A DNA stretch of 64,000 nucleotides, taken from the NCBI RefSeq assembly GCF_000373965.1, contig NZ_KB892834.1, positions 116,600-180,599 of the forward strand, written 5' to 3'. Made by a program: the position numbers and the translations under genes. Source of the DNA: Uliginosibacterium gangwonense DSM 18521 (lineage in GTDB: Bacteria > Pseudomonadota > Gammaproteobacteria > Burkholderiales > Rhodocyclaceae). Within the stretch, counting starts at the first letter, position 1. Each line of letters starts with the position of its first letter. Positions 1-9,500 of this stretch are shown one piece after another. The notes under the pieces were generated by a model, which saw only the letters and a list, made by a program, of their open reading frames with translations, ran no database searches and was not told where the DNA came from.

Positions 1-39
1 ATGATGGAGTGCCTGACCAATCTCCCAAGGCCCATTGCC

Positions 40-264
40 ATGCTCCAGCGCCAGCAGTTTGAACTCACCCGCGAATACATCGAACTGGACAGCCTGCTCA
101 AGCTGCTCTCCATTGCCTCATCGGGCGGTATTGCCAAAATGATGGTGGCCGAGGGCATGGTGCAGGTCAACGGTGAAGTTGAACTGCGCAAGACCCGCAA
201 ACTGCGCGAAGGCGATGTGGTGGTTGTGGAAGACTACGAAATCCACATCACACACTCGGCATAA
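40..264 (+). CDS. Small S4-domain RNA-binding protein (YbcJ-like)
   Basis: This 74-residue protein is almost entirely one S4 RNA-binding fold. The region from about residue 13 to 60 holds the typical pattern of a helix pair, a Gly-Gly turn, then the strand VQVNGEVELRKTRKLREGD. The family binds structured RNA, probably in ribosome or tRNA quality control, but no precise substrate is known. The reading frame is open to the window edge; the ATG at 40 gives the usual family length of about 70 residues, while an ATG at 1 would add 13 residues not typical of the family. It converges with the hydrolase gene, with one base between the two stops. Confidence 0.75.
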   Translation: MLQRQQFELTREYIELDSLLKLLSIASSGGIAKMMVAEGMVQVNGEVELRKTRKLREGDVVVVEDYEIHITHSA

Positions 265-265
265 A

Positions 266-892
266 TCAGGCCAAACCCAGCGCCCGCTGATTGGACAGAT
301 AGATGTTGTCTGCCTGCAGGCATTCCCCCTTCGCCACGGCATCAATCCACGCCTGCGTGCTCACGACAGCGGCGAAACCTGTGTGCATCACCACGGTAAA
401 TACGCGATGGATTTCTTCTGCGCTGGCACTCCCCATTGCATTGGCATAGGGGAGTGAGCCTGCTGCATCGTGCAGCAACTCAACATTCCAGCCCTCGTGT
501 TTGGCTTGGCGCACGGTTGAATCGTCGCAATTGTGCGTCATGTAGCCGATGATCGTCAGCGTATCAACATCATGGGCGTGCAACCACTGGCTGAGATCCG
601 TACCGGAGAGCGCGCTGGCCTTGGTTTTGCTCACATAATGACCATGGGGACGACCAGCCACCACCGGGTGGAATTCCGCTCCAATACTGCCACGCGCAAA
701 CAGCGGCGCGCTCTCAGGATTTACATGCTGCACGACCACAACAGGAATACCTGCTGCATGGGCCGCATCCATGGCCCACCCGATGTTGGCAAGTGACTCC
801 TGCACATCCGGGTATTCAATCCGCAGATTGCCGGTCACATATTCATTTTGCACATCAATCACAATCAAGGCACGTTTTGGTGTAGCAGACAT
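266..892 (-). CDS. Isochorismatase-family cysteine hydrolase
   Basis: A 208-residue cytoplasmic hydrolase of the isochorismatase/nicotinamidase superfamily. The catalytic triad is visible: Asp13 in VIDVQNEY, Lys89 four residues before the Ser of SAL, and nucleophile Cys122 in the THNCDDST turn. Such enzymes cleave amide or vinyl-ether bonds; the substrate cannot be read from sequence. It is transcribed divergently from a GlxA-type AraC regulator, a common pairing, so the regulator probably controls it. The 125-bp space between the two genes should hold both promoters. Confidence 0.9.
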   Translation of the reverse strand: MSATPKRALIVIDVQNEYVTGNLRIEYPDVQESLANIGWAMDAAHAAGIPVVVVQHVNPESAPLFARGSIGAEFHPVVAGRPHGHYVSKTKASALSGTDLSQWLHAHDVDTLTIIGYMTHNCDDSTVRQAKHEGWNVELLHDAAGSLPYANAMGSASAEEIHRVFTVVMHTGFAAVVSTQAWIDAVAKGECLQADNIYLSNQRALGLA

Positions 893-1017
893 ACAACCCT
901 CCTGTCGAAATCAAACGCTTGGCGATGAGGAGATTCTCCATTTCTCATCCCTAAGCGGATAGTGACCCGATTGCCAATAAGCGCTAAGATCGGGCCAATC
1001 CTTTTCGTACGCCAAAC

Positions 1018-1968
1018 ATGCCCGCCCATCGCCTTGCCGTTGTCGCCTTCGACCGCATCAGTGCTTTTCACCTCACTGTTCCTGGGCTGGTATTCGCTCA
1101 GGGGGAGCGCTTTGGTGCGGAATTTGACATCCAGGTCTGCGCCTGCGAGCCCGGCCCGCTTCACACCGATGCGGGCTTTGCCATCGTGGTGGAGCATGGC
1201 TTGGAAGCCATTGCCACCGCCCAGACAGTGGTGGTGCCAAGCTGGTGCTCACCACGCGAGGCGCCCCCTGCTGCACTGCTGGAGGCGTTGTGCGATGCCC
1301 ACACGCGGGGTGCGCGAATCGTGGGTCTGTGCCTGGGCGCCTATGTATTGGCAGCCGCAGGCCTGCTTGATGGGCGCCGTGCCACCACGCATTGGGCCTA
1401 CGCCCAGGATTTCGCCCAGCGCTTCCCAAAGGTGGAAGTCGATGCCAACGTGTTGTATGTGGATGAAGGTGATCTGCTGACCTCGGCAGGCACGGTGGCA
1501 GGTATCGATTGCTGCCTGCATCTGCTGCGTCAGACGCATGGTATGGAAATCACCAACAGCGTGGCACGCAGGCTGGTTACCGCTCCCCACCGCCAAGGCG
1601 GGCAAGCCCAGTTCATCGAGCAGCCGCTCCCCGCTACCGCTGGCGACGCACGCCTGGGCGAACTCCTGGCGTGGGTCCGCCGCCACCTTGATCAGCCCCA
1701 CAGCCTGGATAGCTTGGCTGCGCGTGCCTTGATGAGCCGCCGAAGCTTCACCCGCCACTTCCGCCAACTCACCGGCACAACGGTGGGGGACTGGCTTTTG
1801 AGCGAACGCCTCGCCCTCAGTCAAAGGCTGTTGGAATGCGGCAAGCACTCCATTGAAACAATCGCGCAGATGTCAGGCTTTGGTGCCGCCGTATCACTCC
1901 GACATCATTTTGGCAGAGCCTTTGGCGTATCGCCCAACGCATGGAGACAAACATTTCGAGGGGAGTAA
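1018..1968 (+). CDS. GlxA/FtrA-type transcriptional regulator (DJ-1/PfpI plus AraC HTH)
   Basis: 316 residues in two parts. Residues 5-190 form a DJ-1/PfpI glutaminase-like sensor domain with a Cys at the nucleophile-elbow position (Cys105 in GLCLGAYV) followed by GLLDGRRATTHW, the usual GlxA signature. Residues 215-316 hold two AraC-type helix-turn-helix motifs (SLDSLAARALMSRRSFTRHF and the second HTH ending SPNAWR). This class usually activates nitrogen or quaternary-amine catabolic genes. Divergent placement suggests it regulates the cysteine hydrolase. The ATG at 1018 has no strong Shine-Dalgarno; it was chosen because the domain begins right after it. Confidence 0.9.
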   Translation: MPAHRLAVVAFDRISAFHLTVPGLVFAQGERFGAEFDIQVCACEPGPLHTDAGFAIVVEHGLEAIATAQTVVVPSWCSPREAPPAALLEALCDAHTRGARIVGLCLGAYVLAAAGLLDGRRATTHWAYAQDFAQRFPKVEVDANVLYVDEGDLLTSAGTVAGIDCCLHLLRQTHGMEITNSVARRLVTAPHRQGGQAQFIEQPLPATAGDARLGELLAWVRRHLDQPHSLDSLAARALMSRRSFTRHFRQLTGTTVGDWLLSERLALSQRLLECGKHSIETIAQMSGFGAAVSLRHHFGRAFGVSPNAWRQTFRGE

Positions 1969-2345
1969 GCCACGCACTCACTGATCGTGATGCGAACTGG
2001 CAACAAAAGACACTCCATCGACATAATCAAACAACAAGATAGAGACATAGCCCTAGTAGGGGAATGGGGGGTCAAAGCCAGCCCCACCCTTTTGGACATT
2101 CACAAATGGGCTGCTTTTACCCCTGTACTTATACGGTGTTCGCTATCATGAGCGCATGCTGAAACAACCCATATGCCATAAAACAAGGTTCGTGTTTTTT
2201 GTTCGCAATCGCTTGCCAAGAAAGCCTGTCGAGCAAAGCCTTCGGCGTCACCTTGGAGAAATTGATTACGTTCCTTGCCACTAAGGTCAACGTCCCCGAT
2301 AGCAAAAGACTTAATTCCGACTATGGCAACCATAGTATTTTTCAT
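1969..2345. other. Intergenic stretch without a convincing gene
   Basis: About 375 bases, more AT-rich than the flanks. Short open frames exist on both strands (an 81-codon one on the minus strand at 2100-2345), but none has a ribosome binding site, family motif or convincing codon use. The right end leads into the promoter of the cyclopropane synthase gene. Confidence 0.5.
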
Positions 2346-2374
2346 TTGGAACCCTGCGAAATACTTTTTAAAAT
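2346..2374 (+). promoter_or_regulatory. Putative sigma70 promoter of cfa
   Basis: TTGGAA at 2346-2351 and TAAAAT at 2369-2374 are separated by 17 bases, the optimal spacing, and lie 36 bases before the cfa start codon. Found by eye; not tested. Confidence 0.5.
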
Positions 2375-2409
2375 AGCCAAGGCATTGACATCAGGAATAG
2401 GAGACTGTC

Positions 2410-3579
2410 ATGCATCTCGAAGAGCGAACGCTTTCACGCAATGAGGCTGGCTGTGAGGCAGCAGATGCCCCGCGAATTCTGGAGCAGTTGCTCGAATACG
2501 CCGATATACGTTTTAACGGCACGCGCCCGTGGGATATCCAGGTTCATCGGCCCGATGTCTACCGCCGGATACTGACACATTGGTCGCTGGGCTTTGGCGA
2601 GTCATATATTGATGGCGGCTGGGATTGCGCACAGCTGGACGAAATGTTCACCCGCTTGTTGGCGGCCGATCTTGATGAGCGGGTCGTGGGCTCGGCACGC
2701 TGGCGCCTAGCCTTTGCGGTACTCCGCCACAGCTTCTTGAACCTGCAATCGCGGCAACGCGCCTTCCAGGTGGGCGAGCGGCACTACGACGCGGGCAACG
2801 ATGTATTCGAGTCCATGCTGGATTCGCGCATGATCTACTCGTGTGGCTACTGGACACAGGCCGACGATCTGGAATCCGCGCAGGCGGCCAAACTCGACCT
2901 GATTTGCCGCAAACTCCAGTTGCAACCGGGCGAAACCTTGCTAGACATCGGCTGCGGTTGGGGCGGGCTGGCCGCATTTGCCGCTGAGCATTACGGTGTC
3001 CAGGTCACCGGCATCACCGTCTCTAAGGAACAACTGGCACTGGCCAGCGAGCGCTGCAAAGGGCTACCCGTGCAGTTCCTGTTACAGGATTACCGCGCCT
3101 TGCAGGGTCGCTTCGACAAAATCGTCTCGGTCGGCATGTTTGAGCATGTCGGCCCCAAAAATTATGGGGTGTATTTCGATACCGTCCGGCGCCTGCTCAA
3201 GCCAGAAGGCCTCTTCCTGTTGCATACGATCGGCTCACATATCACCACGTCCACAACAGACGCGTGGATCGATCGCTACGTGTTCCCCAATGGAAAAATA
3301 CCCTCCGCGGCCGAAATCGGGCATATGATCGAAGGGCGCTTTCTCATTGAGGACTGGCACAATTTCGGCGCGGATTATGATCGCACACTAATGGCCTGGA
3401 TCGCCAAATTCGAGCACAACTGGCCCACGCTCGCACCACGCTATGGCGAGCGTTTCCGTCGCATGTGGTTGTATTATCTCAAGTGCAGTGCGGGTTTCTT
3501 CCGATCTCGCCAAGGACAACTTTGGCAGCTTGTGCTCGGTGGGCGAGAAAGAAAAGACATCTACCGCTCCGTGCGCTGA
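2410..3579 (+). CDS. cfa: Cyclopropane-fatty-acyl-phospholipid synthase
   Basis: 389 residues, close to E. coli Cfa (382). It transfers a methylene group from S-adenosylmethionine to the double bond of unsaturated acyl chains in membrane phospholipids. The SAM motif LLDIGCGWGG is at 177-186. Residues matching known E. coli active-site positions are present: Cys145 in YSCGYW, Glu245 in VGMFEHVG and His272 in LLHTIG. The C-terminal YYLKCSAGFFRSRQ block is also standard. TAGGAG sits 7 bases before the ATG. The gene stands alone and converges with ruvC, so it is probably expressed from its own promoter. Confidence 0.95.
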   Translation: MHLEERTLSRNEAGCEAADAPRILEQLLEYADIRFNGTRPWDIQVHRPDVYRRILTHWSLGFGESYIDGGWDCAQLDEMFTRLLAADLDERVVGSARWRLAFAVLRHSFLNLQSRQRAFQVGERHYDAGNDVFESMLDSRMIYSCGYWTQADDLESAQAAKLDLICRKLQLQPGETLLDIGCGWGGLAAFAAEHYGVQVTGITVSKEQLALASERCKGLPVQFLLQDYRALQGRFDKIVSVGMFEHVGPKNYGVYFDTVRRLLKPEGLFLLHTIGSHITTSTTDAWIDRYVFPNGKIPSAAEIGHMIEGRFLIEDWHNFGADYDRTLMAWIAKFEHNWPTLAPRYGERFRRMWLYYLKCSAGFFRSRQGQLWQLVLGGRERKDIYRSVR

Positions 3580-3596
3580 TATCGGCGCACTACCGA

Positions 3597-4169
3597 TTAG
3601 CTTTTGCGCTCAGGCAAAGTCATCAGGCGGCCGCCACGTTTGCGGGACGTCTTGGTCAGCGCAAGCAGGCCACCCGATGGCCCGCCGCCATGGGCATGGC
3701 TGATGGCGCAGGCCAGGGCATCCGCCGCGTCGGCCTGCGGGTCGCCGGGCAGTTGCAGCAGGCGCTTGACCATGTGCTGCACCTGTTCCTTGTTGGCTTT
3801 GCCATAGCCCACCACAGCCTGTTTGACCTGCAGCGCGGTGTATTCCGACACGGGCAGATCGCGGCTGACCAGCCCGCAGATCGCCGCGCCACGCGCCTGC
3901 CCGAGCAGAAGCGTGGATTGTGGATTGACGTTGACGAAGACGATTTCTACCGCAGCTTCGGCAGGGTGGTAGGTATCCACCACTTCCTGCACCCCGGCAA
4001 GGATGACCTTGAGCCGCTCTGGCAGCGTGCCATTGGGTGAGCGGATGCAGCCGCTGGCCACATACTGGAGCTTGGTGCCAACCCGGTCGATCACCCCGAA
4101 ACCGGTGATGCGCAGACCGGGGTCAATCCCCAGAATGCGCGTGGGCGGCAGCTCCAGCGGTTTGCTCAT
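3597..4169 (-). CDS. ruvC: Crossover junction endodeoxyribonuclease RuvC
   Basis: 190-residue Holliday junction resolvase. The four acidic catalytic residues are in place: Asp16 in GIDPGLR, Glu75 in AAVEIVFVN, and Asp147 and Asp150 in DAADALA. It cuts symmetric strands of the four-way junction, normally with RuvAB, which are not next to it here. It is the last gene of a tight minus-strand series, starting 3 bases after the trmB stop. The N-terminus is about nine residues longer than E. coli RuvC before the first strand. Confidence 0.95.
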   Translation of the reverse strand: MSKPLELPPTRILGIDPGLRITGFGVIDRVGTKLQYVASGCIRSPNGTLPERLKVILAGVQEVVDTYHPAEAAVEIVFVNVNPQSTLLLGQARGAAICGLVSRDLPVSEYTALQVKQAVVGYGKANKEQVQHMVKRLLQLPGDPQADAADALACAISHAHGGGPSGGLLALTKTSRKRGGRLMTLPERKS

Positions 4170-4172
4170 CGG

Positions 4173-4910
4173 CTAGATACGGCGAAAAACCAGATCCCAC
4201 ACACCATGCCCCAGGCGCAGGCCGCGCGCCTCGAACTTGGTGAGCGGGCGATAATCCGGCTTGGGCGCATAATCCGCTGCGGTGTTTTGCAGCAGGGGTT
4301 CGGCGCTGAGCGTTTCCAGCATGAACTGGGCATATTCCTCCCAATCCGTGGCGCAGTGCAGATAGCCACCGGGGGCGAGCCGCTTGGCGAGTTCGGCCAC
4401 AAACGCGGGTTGCAGGATGCGCCGCTTGTGGTGGCGCTTTTTCGGCCAGGGGTCGGGGAAATACACGTGCACCCCGGCCAGCGAATCCGGCGCGATCATG
4501 TCGCGCACCACTTCGGTGGCGTCATGCTGCATGACACGCAGATTGGTGAGTTTCTGCTCGTCAATCAGCTTGCACAGGTTGCCCACGCCGGGGCCGTGCA
4601 CTTCGATGCCGATAAAATCGGTATCAGGCCGGGTCGCCGCAATCTTCGCGGTGGTGTCGCCCATGCCGCAGCCGATTTCCAGCACCACGGGGGCCTTGCG
4701 TCCGAATACATCTGCATAATCGATGGGCACCGTGCGATACGGGATGGCGTAGCGCGGCAACAGTTCATCGATGTAGCGCTTTTGCGCGTCCGACATCCGC
4801 CCCTGGCGCAGCACGAAGCTGCGGATAGGCTGCCGTGAGAAACGGCCGGTGGGCTCGCCACCGGCATCGTCGTCATGCTCTTGCTCAGTCTTGTGATCGT
4901 GCTCGTTCAT
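4173..4910 (-). CDS. trmB: tRNA (guanine-N7-)-methyltransferase
   Basis: 245-residue SAM-dependent enzyme that makes 7-methylguanosine at position 46 of tRNA variable loops. The SAM motif EIGCGMG lies at 78-84 and the family-defining [13 protein letters not shown] at 152-164. An N-terminal acidic, His-rich tail of about 20 residues is probably disordered. The start is uncertain: a TTG at 4922 overlaps the thiG stop but has GGAAG directly against it, whereas the ATG at 4910 has the same GGAAG 12 bases upstream, so I prefer the ATG. It lies between thiG and ruvC in a close co-directional run. Confidence 0.93.
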   Translation of the reverse strand: MNEHDHKTEQEHDDDAGGEPTGRFSRQPIRSFVLRQGRMSDAQKRYIDELLPRYAIPYRTVPIDYADVFGRKAPVVLEIGCGMGDTTAKIAATRPDTDFIGIEVHGPGVGNLCKLIDEQKLTNLRVMQHDATEVVRDMIAPDSLAGVHVYFPDPWPKKRHHKRRILQPAFVAELAKRLAPGGYLHCATDWEEYAQFMLETLSAEPLLQNTAADYAPKPDYRPLTKFEARGLRLGHGVWDLVFRRI

Positions 4911-4918
4911 GCAAGCGC

Positions 4919-5704
4919 TCAACTTCCAATCAAACCTGTCGTCGGCGAGCTGGGAGCTGCCTCGTAATACTTACGTGGCATACGTCCTGCCAGATAGGCG
5001 TCCCGCCCGGCTTCAACCGCCTTTTTCATGGCGCCCGCCATGCGCACGGGGTCTTGTGCCTTGGCAATCGCGGTGTTCATCAACACGCCATCACAGCCCA
5101 ATTCCATGGCAATGGCGGCATCGGAAGCCGTGCCTACGCCTGCATCCACAATCACCGGCACCTTGGCCTGATCAATGATGAGCTTGAGGTTCCAAGGATT
5201 CAGAATCCCCATGCCGGAGCCGATCAACGATGCCAGCGGCATCACTGCGGCACAGCCGATCTCTTCAAGCATCTTGGCCTGGATGGGGTCATCCGAACAG
5301 TACACCATCACCTTGAAGCCATCCTTGACCAGCACTTCGGCCGCCTTGAGCGTTTCAGGCATGTTCGGGAAGAGCGTGGTCGCGTCGCCCAGCACTTCGA
5401 GCTTGACCAGATCATGCCCGTCGAGCAGTTCCCGCGCCAAGCGCAGGGTGCGAACAGCATCGTCAGCCGTAAAACAGCCTGCGGTATTGGGTAGATAGGT
5501 GAAATCCTTCATCGGCAGTGCATCGAGCAGACTGGGCTCATTGGCATTCTGGCCGATATTCACACGGCGTACGGCCACCGTGACGATCTGTGCGCCAGAG
5601 GCATCAATGGCGCGGCGCGTTTCATCAAAATCCTTGTACTTGCCCGTGCCCACCAAAAGGCGGGAAGCATATTCACGGCCAGCAATCACCAGAGGGTCAT
5701 TCAT
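4919..5704 (-). CDS. thiG: Thiazole synthase
   Basis: 261-residue TIM-barrel enzyme that condenses 1-deoxyxylulose-5-phosphate, dehydroglycine and ThiS-thiocarboxylate sulfur to the thiazole of thiamine. The Schiff-base lysine is Lys101 in LVKLEVLGD; phosphate-binding loops [11 protein letters not shown] and [11 protein letters not shown] follow. thiS lies 27 bases upstream on the same strand, matching their joint function. The other thiamine genes (thiE, thiC, thiO/H) are not in the window. Confidence 0.95.
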   Translation of the reverse strand: MNDPLVIAGREYASRLLVGTGKYKDFDETRRAIDASGAQIVTVAVRRVNIGQNANEPSLLDALPMKDFTYLPNTAGCFTADDAVRTLRLARELLDGHDLVKLEVLGDATTLFPNMPETLKAAEVLVKDGFKVMVYCSDDPIQAKMLEEIGCAAVMPLASLIGSGMGILNPWNLKLIIDQAKVPVIVDAGVGTASDAAIAMELGCDGVLMNTAIAKAQDPVRMAGAMKKAVEAGRDAYLAGRMPRKYYEAAPSSPTTGLIGS

Positions 5705-5731
5705 GAGCAGAGTCCTGAAAATGAAAGGGGT

Positions 5732-5935
5732 TCAGCCGCCGCCTACCGCGACGACGATTTCCAGCGCGTCACCTTCGGCGAGCTGGGTAGAGGCATGCAG
5801 TCCCTTGGGCACGATTTCGCCATTGCGCTCGATGGCCACACGCTTGCCGGTCAGCCCCAATTCGTCGAGCAGCGCCGCCAAGGTCATGGCAGCGGAGAAT
5901 TCACGCGATTCACCATTGATGGATATGTGCAACAT
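5732..5935 (-). CDS. thiS: Sulfur carrier protein ThiS
   Basis: 67-residue ubiquitin-like carrier that delivers sulfur as a C-terminal thiocarboxylate to ThiG. It opens with [13 protein letters not shown] and ends in Gly-Gly-Gly, supplying the required C-terminal diglycine. The ATG at 5935 gives the normal family length; an upstream ATG at 5992 would add 19 residues unlike ThiS. No riboswitch of the TPP type is visible upstream, where the phosphopantetheinyl transferase gene ends 63 bases away. Confidence 0.93.
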   Translation of the reverse strand: MLHISINGESREFSAAMTLAALLDELGLTGKRVAIERNGEIVPKGLHASTQLAEGDALEIVVAVGGG

Positions 5936-5998
5936 GGTCGGATTCCTGAGCGTTTGATCGGCGCCCCTTGAGTTTGGGTGGCAGTGTACCACGCTGCT

Positions 5999-6565
5999 CT
6001 AGAACACCGCCGCTACCGCGACATAACCGGGAGGCGCAATCAGGGTTTTGAGTTGCGGCCGGGCCAAGACTTGTGCCCGGCTACGGCTCCACTCCTCCAG
6101 CCCCAGCCCCAGGCATTTGCTGCGTGCTTCCATCTCGGCCCACGCCCGGGCAAACGCGATAGAACGGGCTTCGGCATCCTGGTAGGCGAAGCTCGCCGCC
6201 AGTTGCGGGTCAAGATAATCGCGTGCCACCTGGACCTGATCTGGCTGGGGTTCAATATAGACGATGTCCACCCCTACACGTGCGTCCGGGCAGAGCGCCA
6301 CCAATGCGCAATCACCTGCGTAACTGAGGCTGGCGTAAAGCGGATAGCCCTGCCAGCGGGCCACGATCTGCGGGGCGATGTTTCGGCCATGTACGGCAAT
6401 TGGACTGGAGGCGGGGCCGAGGTAGTCGGCCAGCACCTCTTCCAACTGACGGTGAGCCGCACGACGCAGCCCCTCCCGCCCTGCTCCGCGCAGCAACCAG
6501 ACTTCCGCCCGTCCACTGCAGAGTGTGGGGCGAGCCGTTGGTGCGCGCAGAGGCAGGCAGCTCAT
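5999..6565 (-). CDS. 4'-phosphopantetheinyl transferase family protein
   Basis: 188-residue Sfp/AcpT-like protein expected to move phosphopantetheine from CoA to the carrier-domain serine of the upstream synthetase. The two family motifs are GVDIVYIE at 98-105 and the WxxxEAxxK block (Trp142, Glu146, Lys150). The usual Asp-x-Glu metal pair is Asp100-Ile-Val102 here, so the second acid is missing, although Glu105 is close by. The start codon overlaps the synthetase stop (ATGA), so the two are translationally coupled. At 188 residues it is shorter than Sfp (about 224). Confidence 0.85.
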   Translation of the reverse strand: MSCLPLRAPTARPTLCSGRAEVWLLRGAGREGLRRAAHRQLEEVLADYLGPASSPIAVHGRNIAPQIVARWQGYPLYASLSYAGDCALVALCPDARVGVDIVYIEPQPDQVQVARDYLDPQLAASFAYQDAEARSIAFARAWAEMEARSKCLGLGLEEWSRSRAQVLARPQLKTLIAPPGYVAVAAVF

Positions 6566-9500
6566 CGCTGCCAGGGCTGTGCAGGCGACCCTGTCCAGGC
6601 GGTTTCTGCCGGAATCCGCTCGCCCTTCATCACCAGCGTCAGCGGCCCAAGCACGGCGCCGTCACCCACCTCCGCATCGTAGAGCACGGTGGCACGTGCG
6701 TTGATGGTGACCCGTTTGCCAATCACCACGCGACCGATTTTCATGATGCGGTCTTCAAACAAGTGGGTCTGCGGGCCTGACCACGCGTTCAGCTCAGCAT
6801 GGTCACCAATGCTGACGCAATCGAACTCGGTCACATCGGTGGTATCCATATAGACCGCCTTGCCCGTCTTCACGCCCAGCAGGCGCAGCACCAGGGGCAG
6901 CATGGGCGTGCCGCGCAGGAATTCAAGGAAGTTGGGCACGGCAATCGATTCATACAGATTGGTCAGCGCCTCGCTGATCCACACGAAAGGCGTCCACATG
7001 GGTGCTGCCCGTGGCTTGTAGCGCCCGATCAGGAGCCACTTGAGCACCACCACGAAGAGGAAGCAGCCCACACCGTAATACAAACCACTCAGCGCCAGAT
7101 GGATCAACAGCGTCCACCACCGCTCATTGGCCGCAATCGGCATCACGTTCAAGACGATGACATAACCAGCACCAATGATCAGCGACAAGGGGAAGAGGAT
7201 GCGCATCGCTTCCACCAGCCCCCGGCCAATACGCCGCCAAACCGAGGGGCGGAAAGTAACCGACTCGGGAAAGCCTGCCAGCGTCTCACGCGATGGCAGC
7301 AAGAGCGGAGGCGAACCGACCCAGGTTTCCCCCTTGTGCAGAGATTCGCTTGGCGGCGCCTTGGATTGCACACCGATCAGCACGTCTTCGGGCAGCGTCG
7401 TCCCATCCGGCACATAGGCACCATTGCCGACAAAGCTGCGGTTACCCACCACGGTATAGTCCAGCGACATCCAGCCGCCATCAACCTGCTCATCGCCGAG
7501 CATGACGGCATCGGCAATGAAAGTGTCGTCCCCCAGCGTCAGCATGTCCGGCACCACCCCCATGGCGGTGGAGATTTCCGCGCCCTTGCCGATCTTGGCG
7601 CCTAGCAAGCGATACCAGAACGGGGCGTACACGGTGGCATATACCCCGTGCAGCACATGGAGACTGGCCACCTGGATCTGGTTGGCAATCCATTTGCGAC
7701 AGTAGATGCCACTGTGCACCGGCCAGCTTCCGGCACTCAGACGCGGCAGCACGATCCAGCGGATCGCCGCTGCAATCAACGCGGTACTGACGATCAACAC
7801 CGCGCTCGCGGGCAAGGCGAGTACCGCATATTCCAGCGCCGAGACAACGTAACCATTGCCTTCCAGCGAGGGCGCCAACACGCTGCCCTCCAAGGCATCA
7901 ATCAGCATGAAGGCCGGGAACAGCGGCAGGAAGAACAGCACCGAGGTCAGCGCAGAGCCAAACATGAAGTACCAGTACTCCGCATACAGGCGCAGTCTGG
8001 ATACGGCGGGGCGGGCGGGGAGTTCCCCTTCCCGCACCATGCGCAACTTGCGTGCAGGGGCGCCATCCCACACTTCGGCCTGGCCGATGCGTTGCCCATC
8101 GCTCAGGGAGGACAGACTATCCAGATGCCCATAATCGGCGATCTCGGTATTGCCCTGCATCACTGCGTAAGAGCCCACGTAGCCTTCGGCACCGATCTTG
8201 ATCGCCCCCACCACCATCATGCCGCGCTCAACGCGAACGTTCTCCAGGTGCGTAGTAGAGCCAATGCTGGCTCCATCACCGATTTCCAGCAGATGGGGCT
8301 GGCGGATGGTGATGGAGCCGATCACCACGTCATGCCCGATCTTTGCCCCCATCGCCCGCAGGTAGTTGTTATACAGCGAGGAACCCGACAGCAGATAGGC
8401 GGGCGCCACGTGGTGGAGCCGGTCTGCCAGCCACCAACGGAAATAGGTCAGCCCCCAGAGCGGGTAACGCCCTGCGGCAATCCCACGCATCAGCACACGG
8501 CTGGCCAGCACAGATACCCCTAGGCTGAACAGATGCGCCCCCAGGAACACCACCACCGAGGCAAACGTGGCGAACACGATGCTGTCGCCGGGGTCGCCGG
8601 TAAAGAAGTGGTAGGTGAAGAATGGGGACAGCCAGTTCATGATATGCAGACAGATCATGAATGGAAGCGCCATCAATTGTGCCAGACCACAACTGAGGCG
8701 CCGCCATGCTGGGGCATCGACGAAGGCCTGCTGAGGTACGCTTTTCTGCGCCTGCCGACCACGCATGGCGACGGCAATCAAGCCGATCTTGCGCTGGTGG
8801 TAGATGTCATGCACGGTCATCTGCACAAAGCGCGGATCAGCCCGCAGAGCGGATACCAGACGTGCCGCCAGAAGGGAATGCCCACCCAGGTCGTCAAAGA
8901 AGTCCTGCGACCGATAGATGGCCTGCCCTGGGAAGTAGCGGGCAAGCATGGCGAACAGGGCTTCTTCGATGGCGTCATCCGGCGTATCGCCACCTGCACC
9001 CTGCTCGCGTTCGCCAAGCGGGCGCGCAGCCAGCGTCTTGCGGTCGATCTTGCCAGAAGTCAGGCGGGGGATGACCTCCACCAGCTCAAAATGCACCGGC
9101 ACCATATAAGGGGGCAACTGCTCGCGCAGGCCGCCCCGCAGCTTGGCCACCGTGGGCGCCTCGCCATCACCGGACACATAATAGGCCACCAGTTGCTCAA
9201 TGCCATCAATCGGCTTGAGCACCACCGCCGCCGTGCCATTGCCCAAAAGCTTGCCCAACACGGCTTCGATCTCGCCCAGCTCGACCCGAAAGCCACGCAC
9301 CTTAACCTGATCGTCCGCCCGGCCCAGGCAGTGGATCTGCCCATGTTCATCGATACGAGCCAGGTCCCCGGTGCGGTACAGACGCGGCTCGCGGGGGTGG
9401 CTCATCCAGGGGTTGGGCAGGAACTTCTCGGCCGTCAGTTCGGGGCGACCCAGATAGCCCTCTGCCACACCGGGGCCGATGATGCACAGCTCACCGGTTT

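Noticed and set aside
2100-2345. 81-codon minus-strand frame upstream of cfa
   Set aside because: No ribosome binding site, no family resemblance, and unusual codon use; probably chance.
3580-3596. Short palindrome ATCGG/CCGAT between cfa and ruvC as terminator
   Set aside because: A five-base stem without a T-run is too weak to support.
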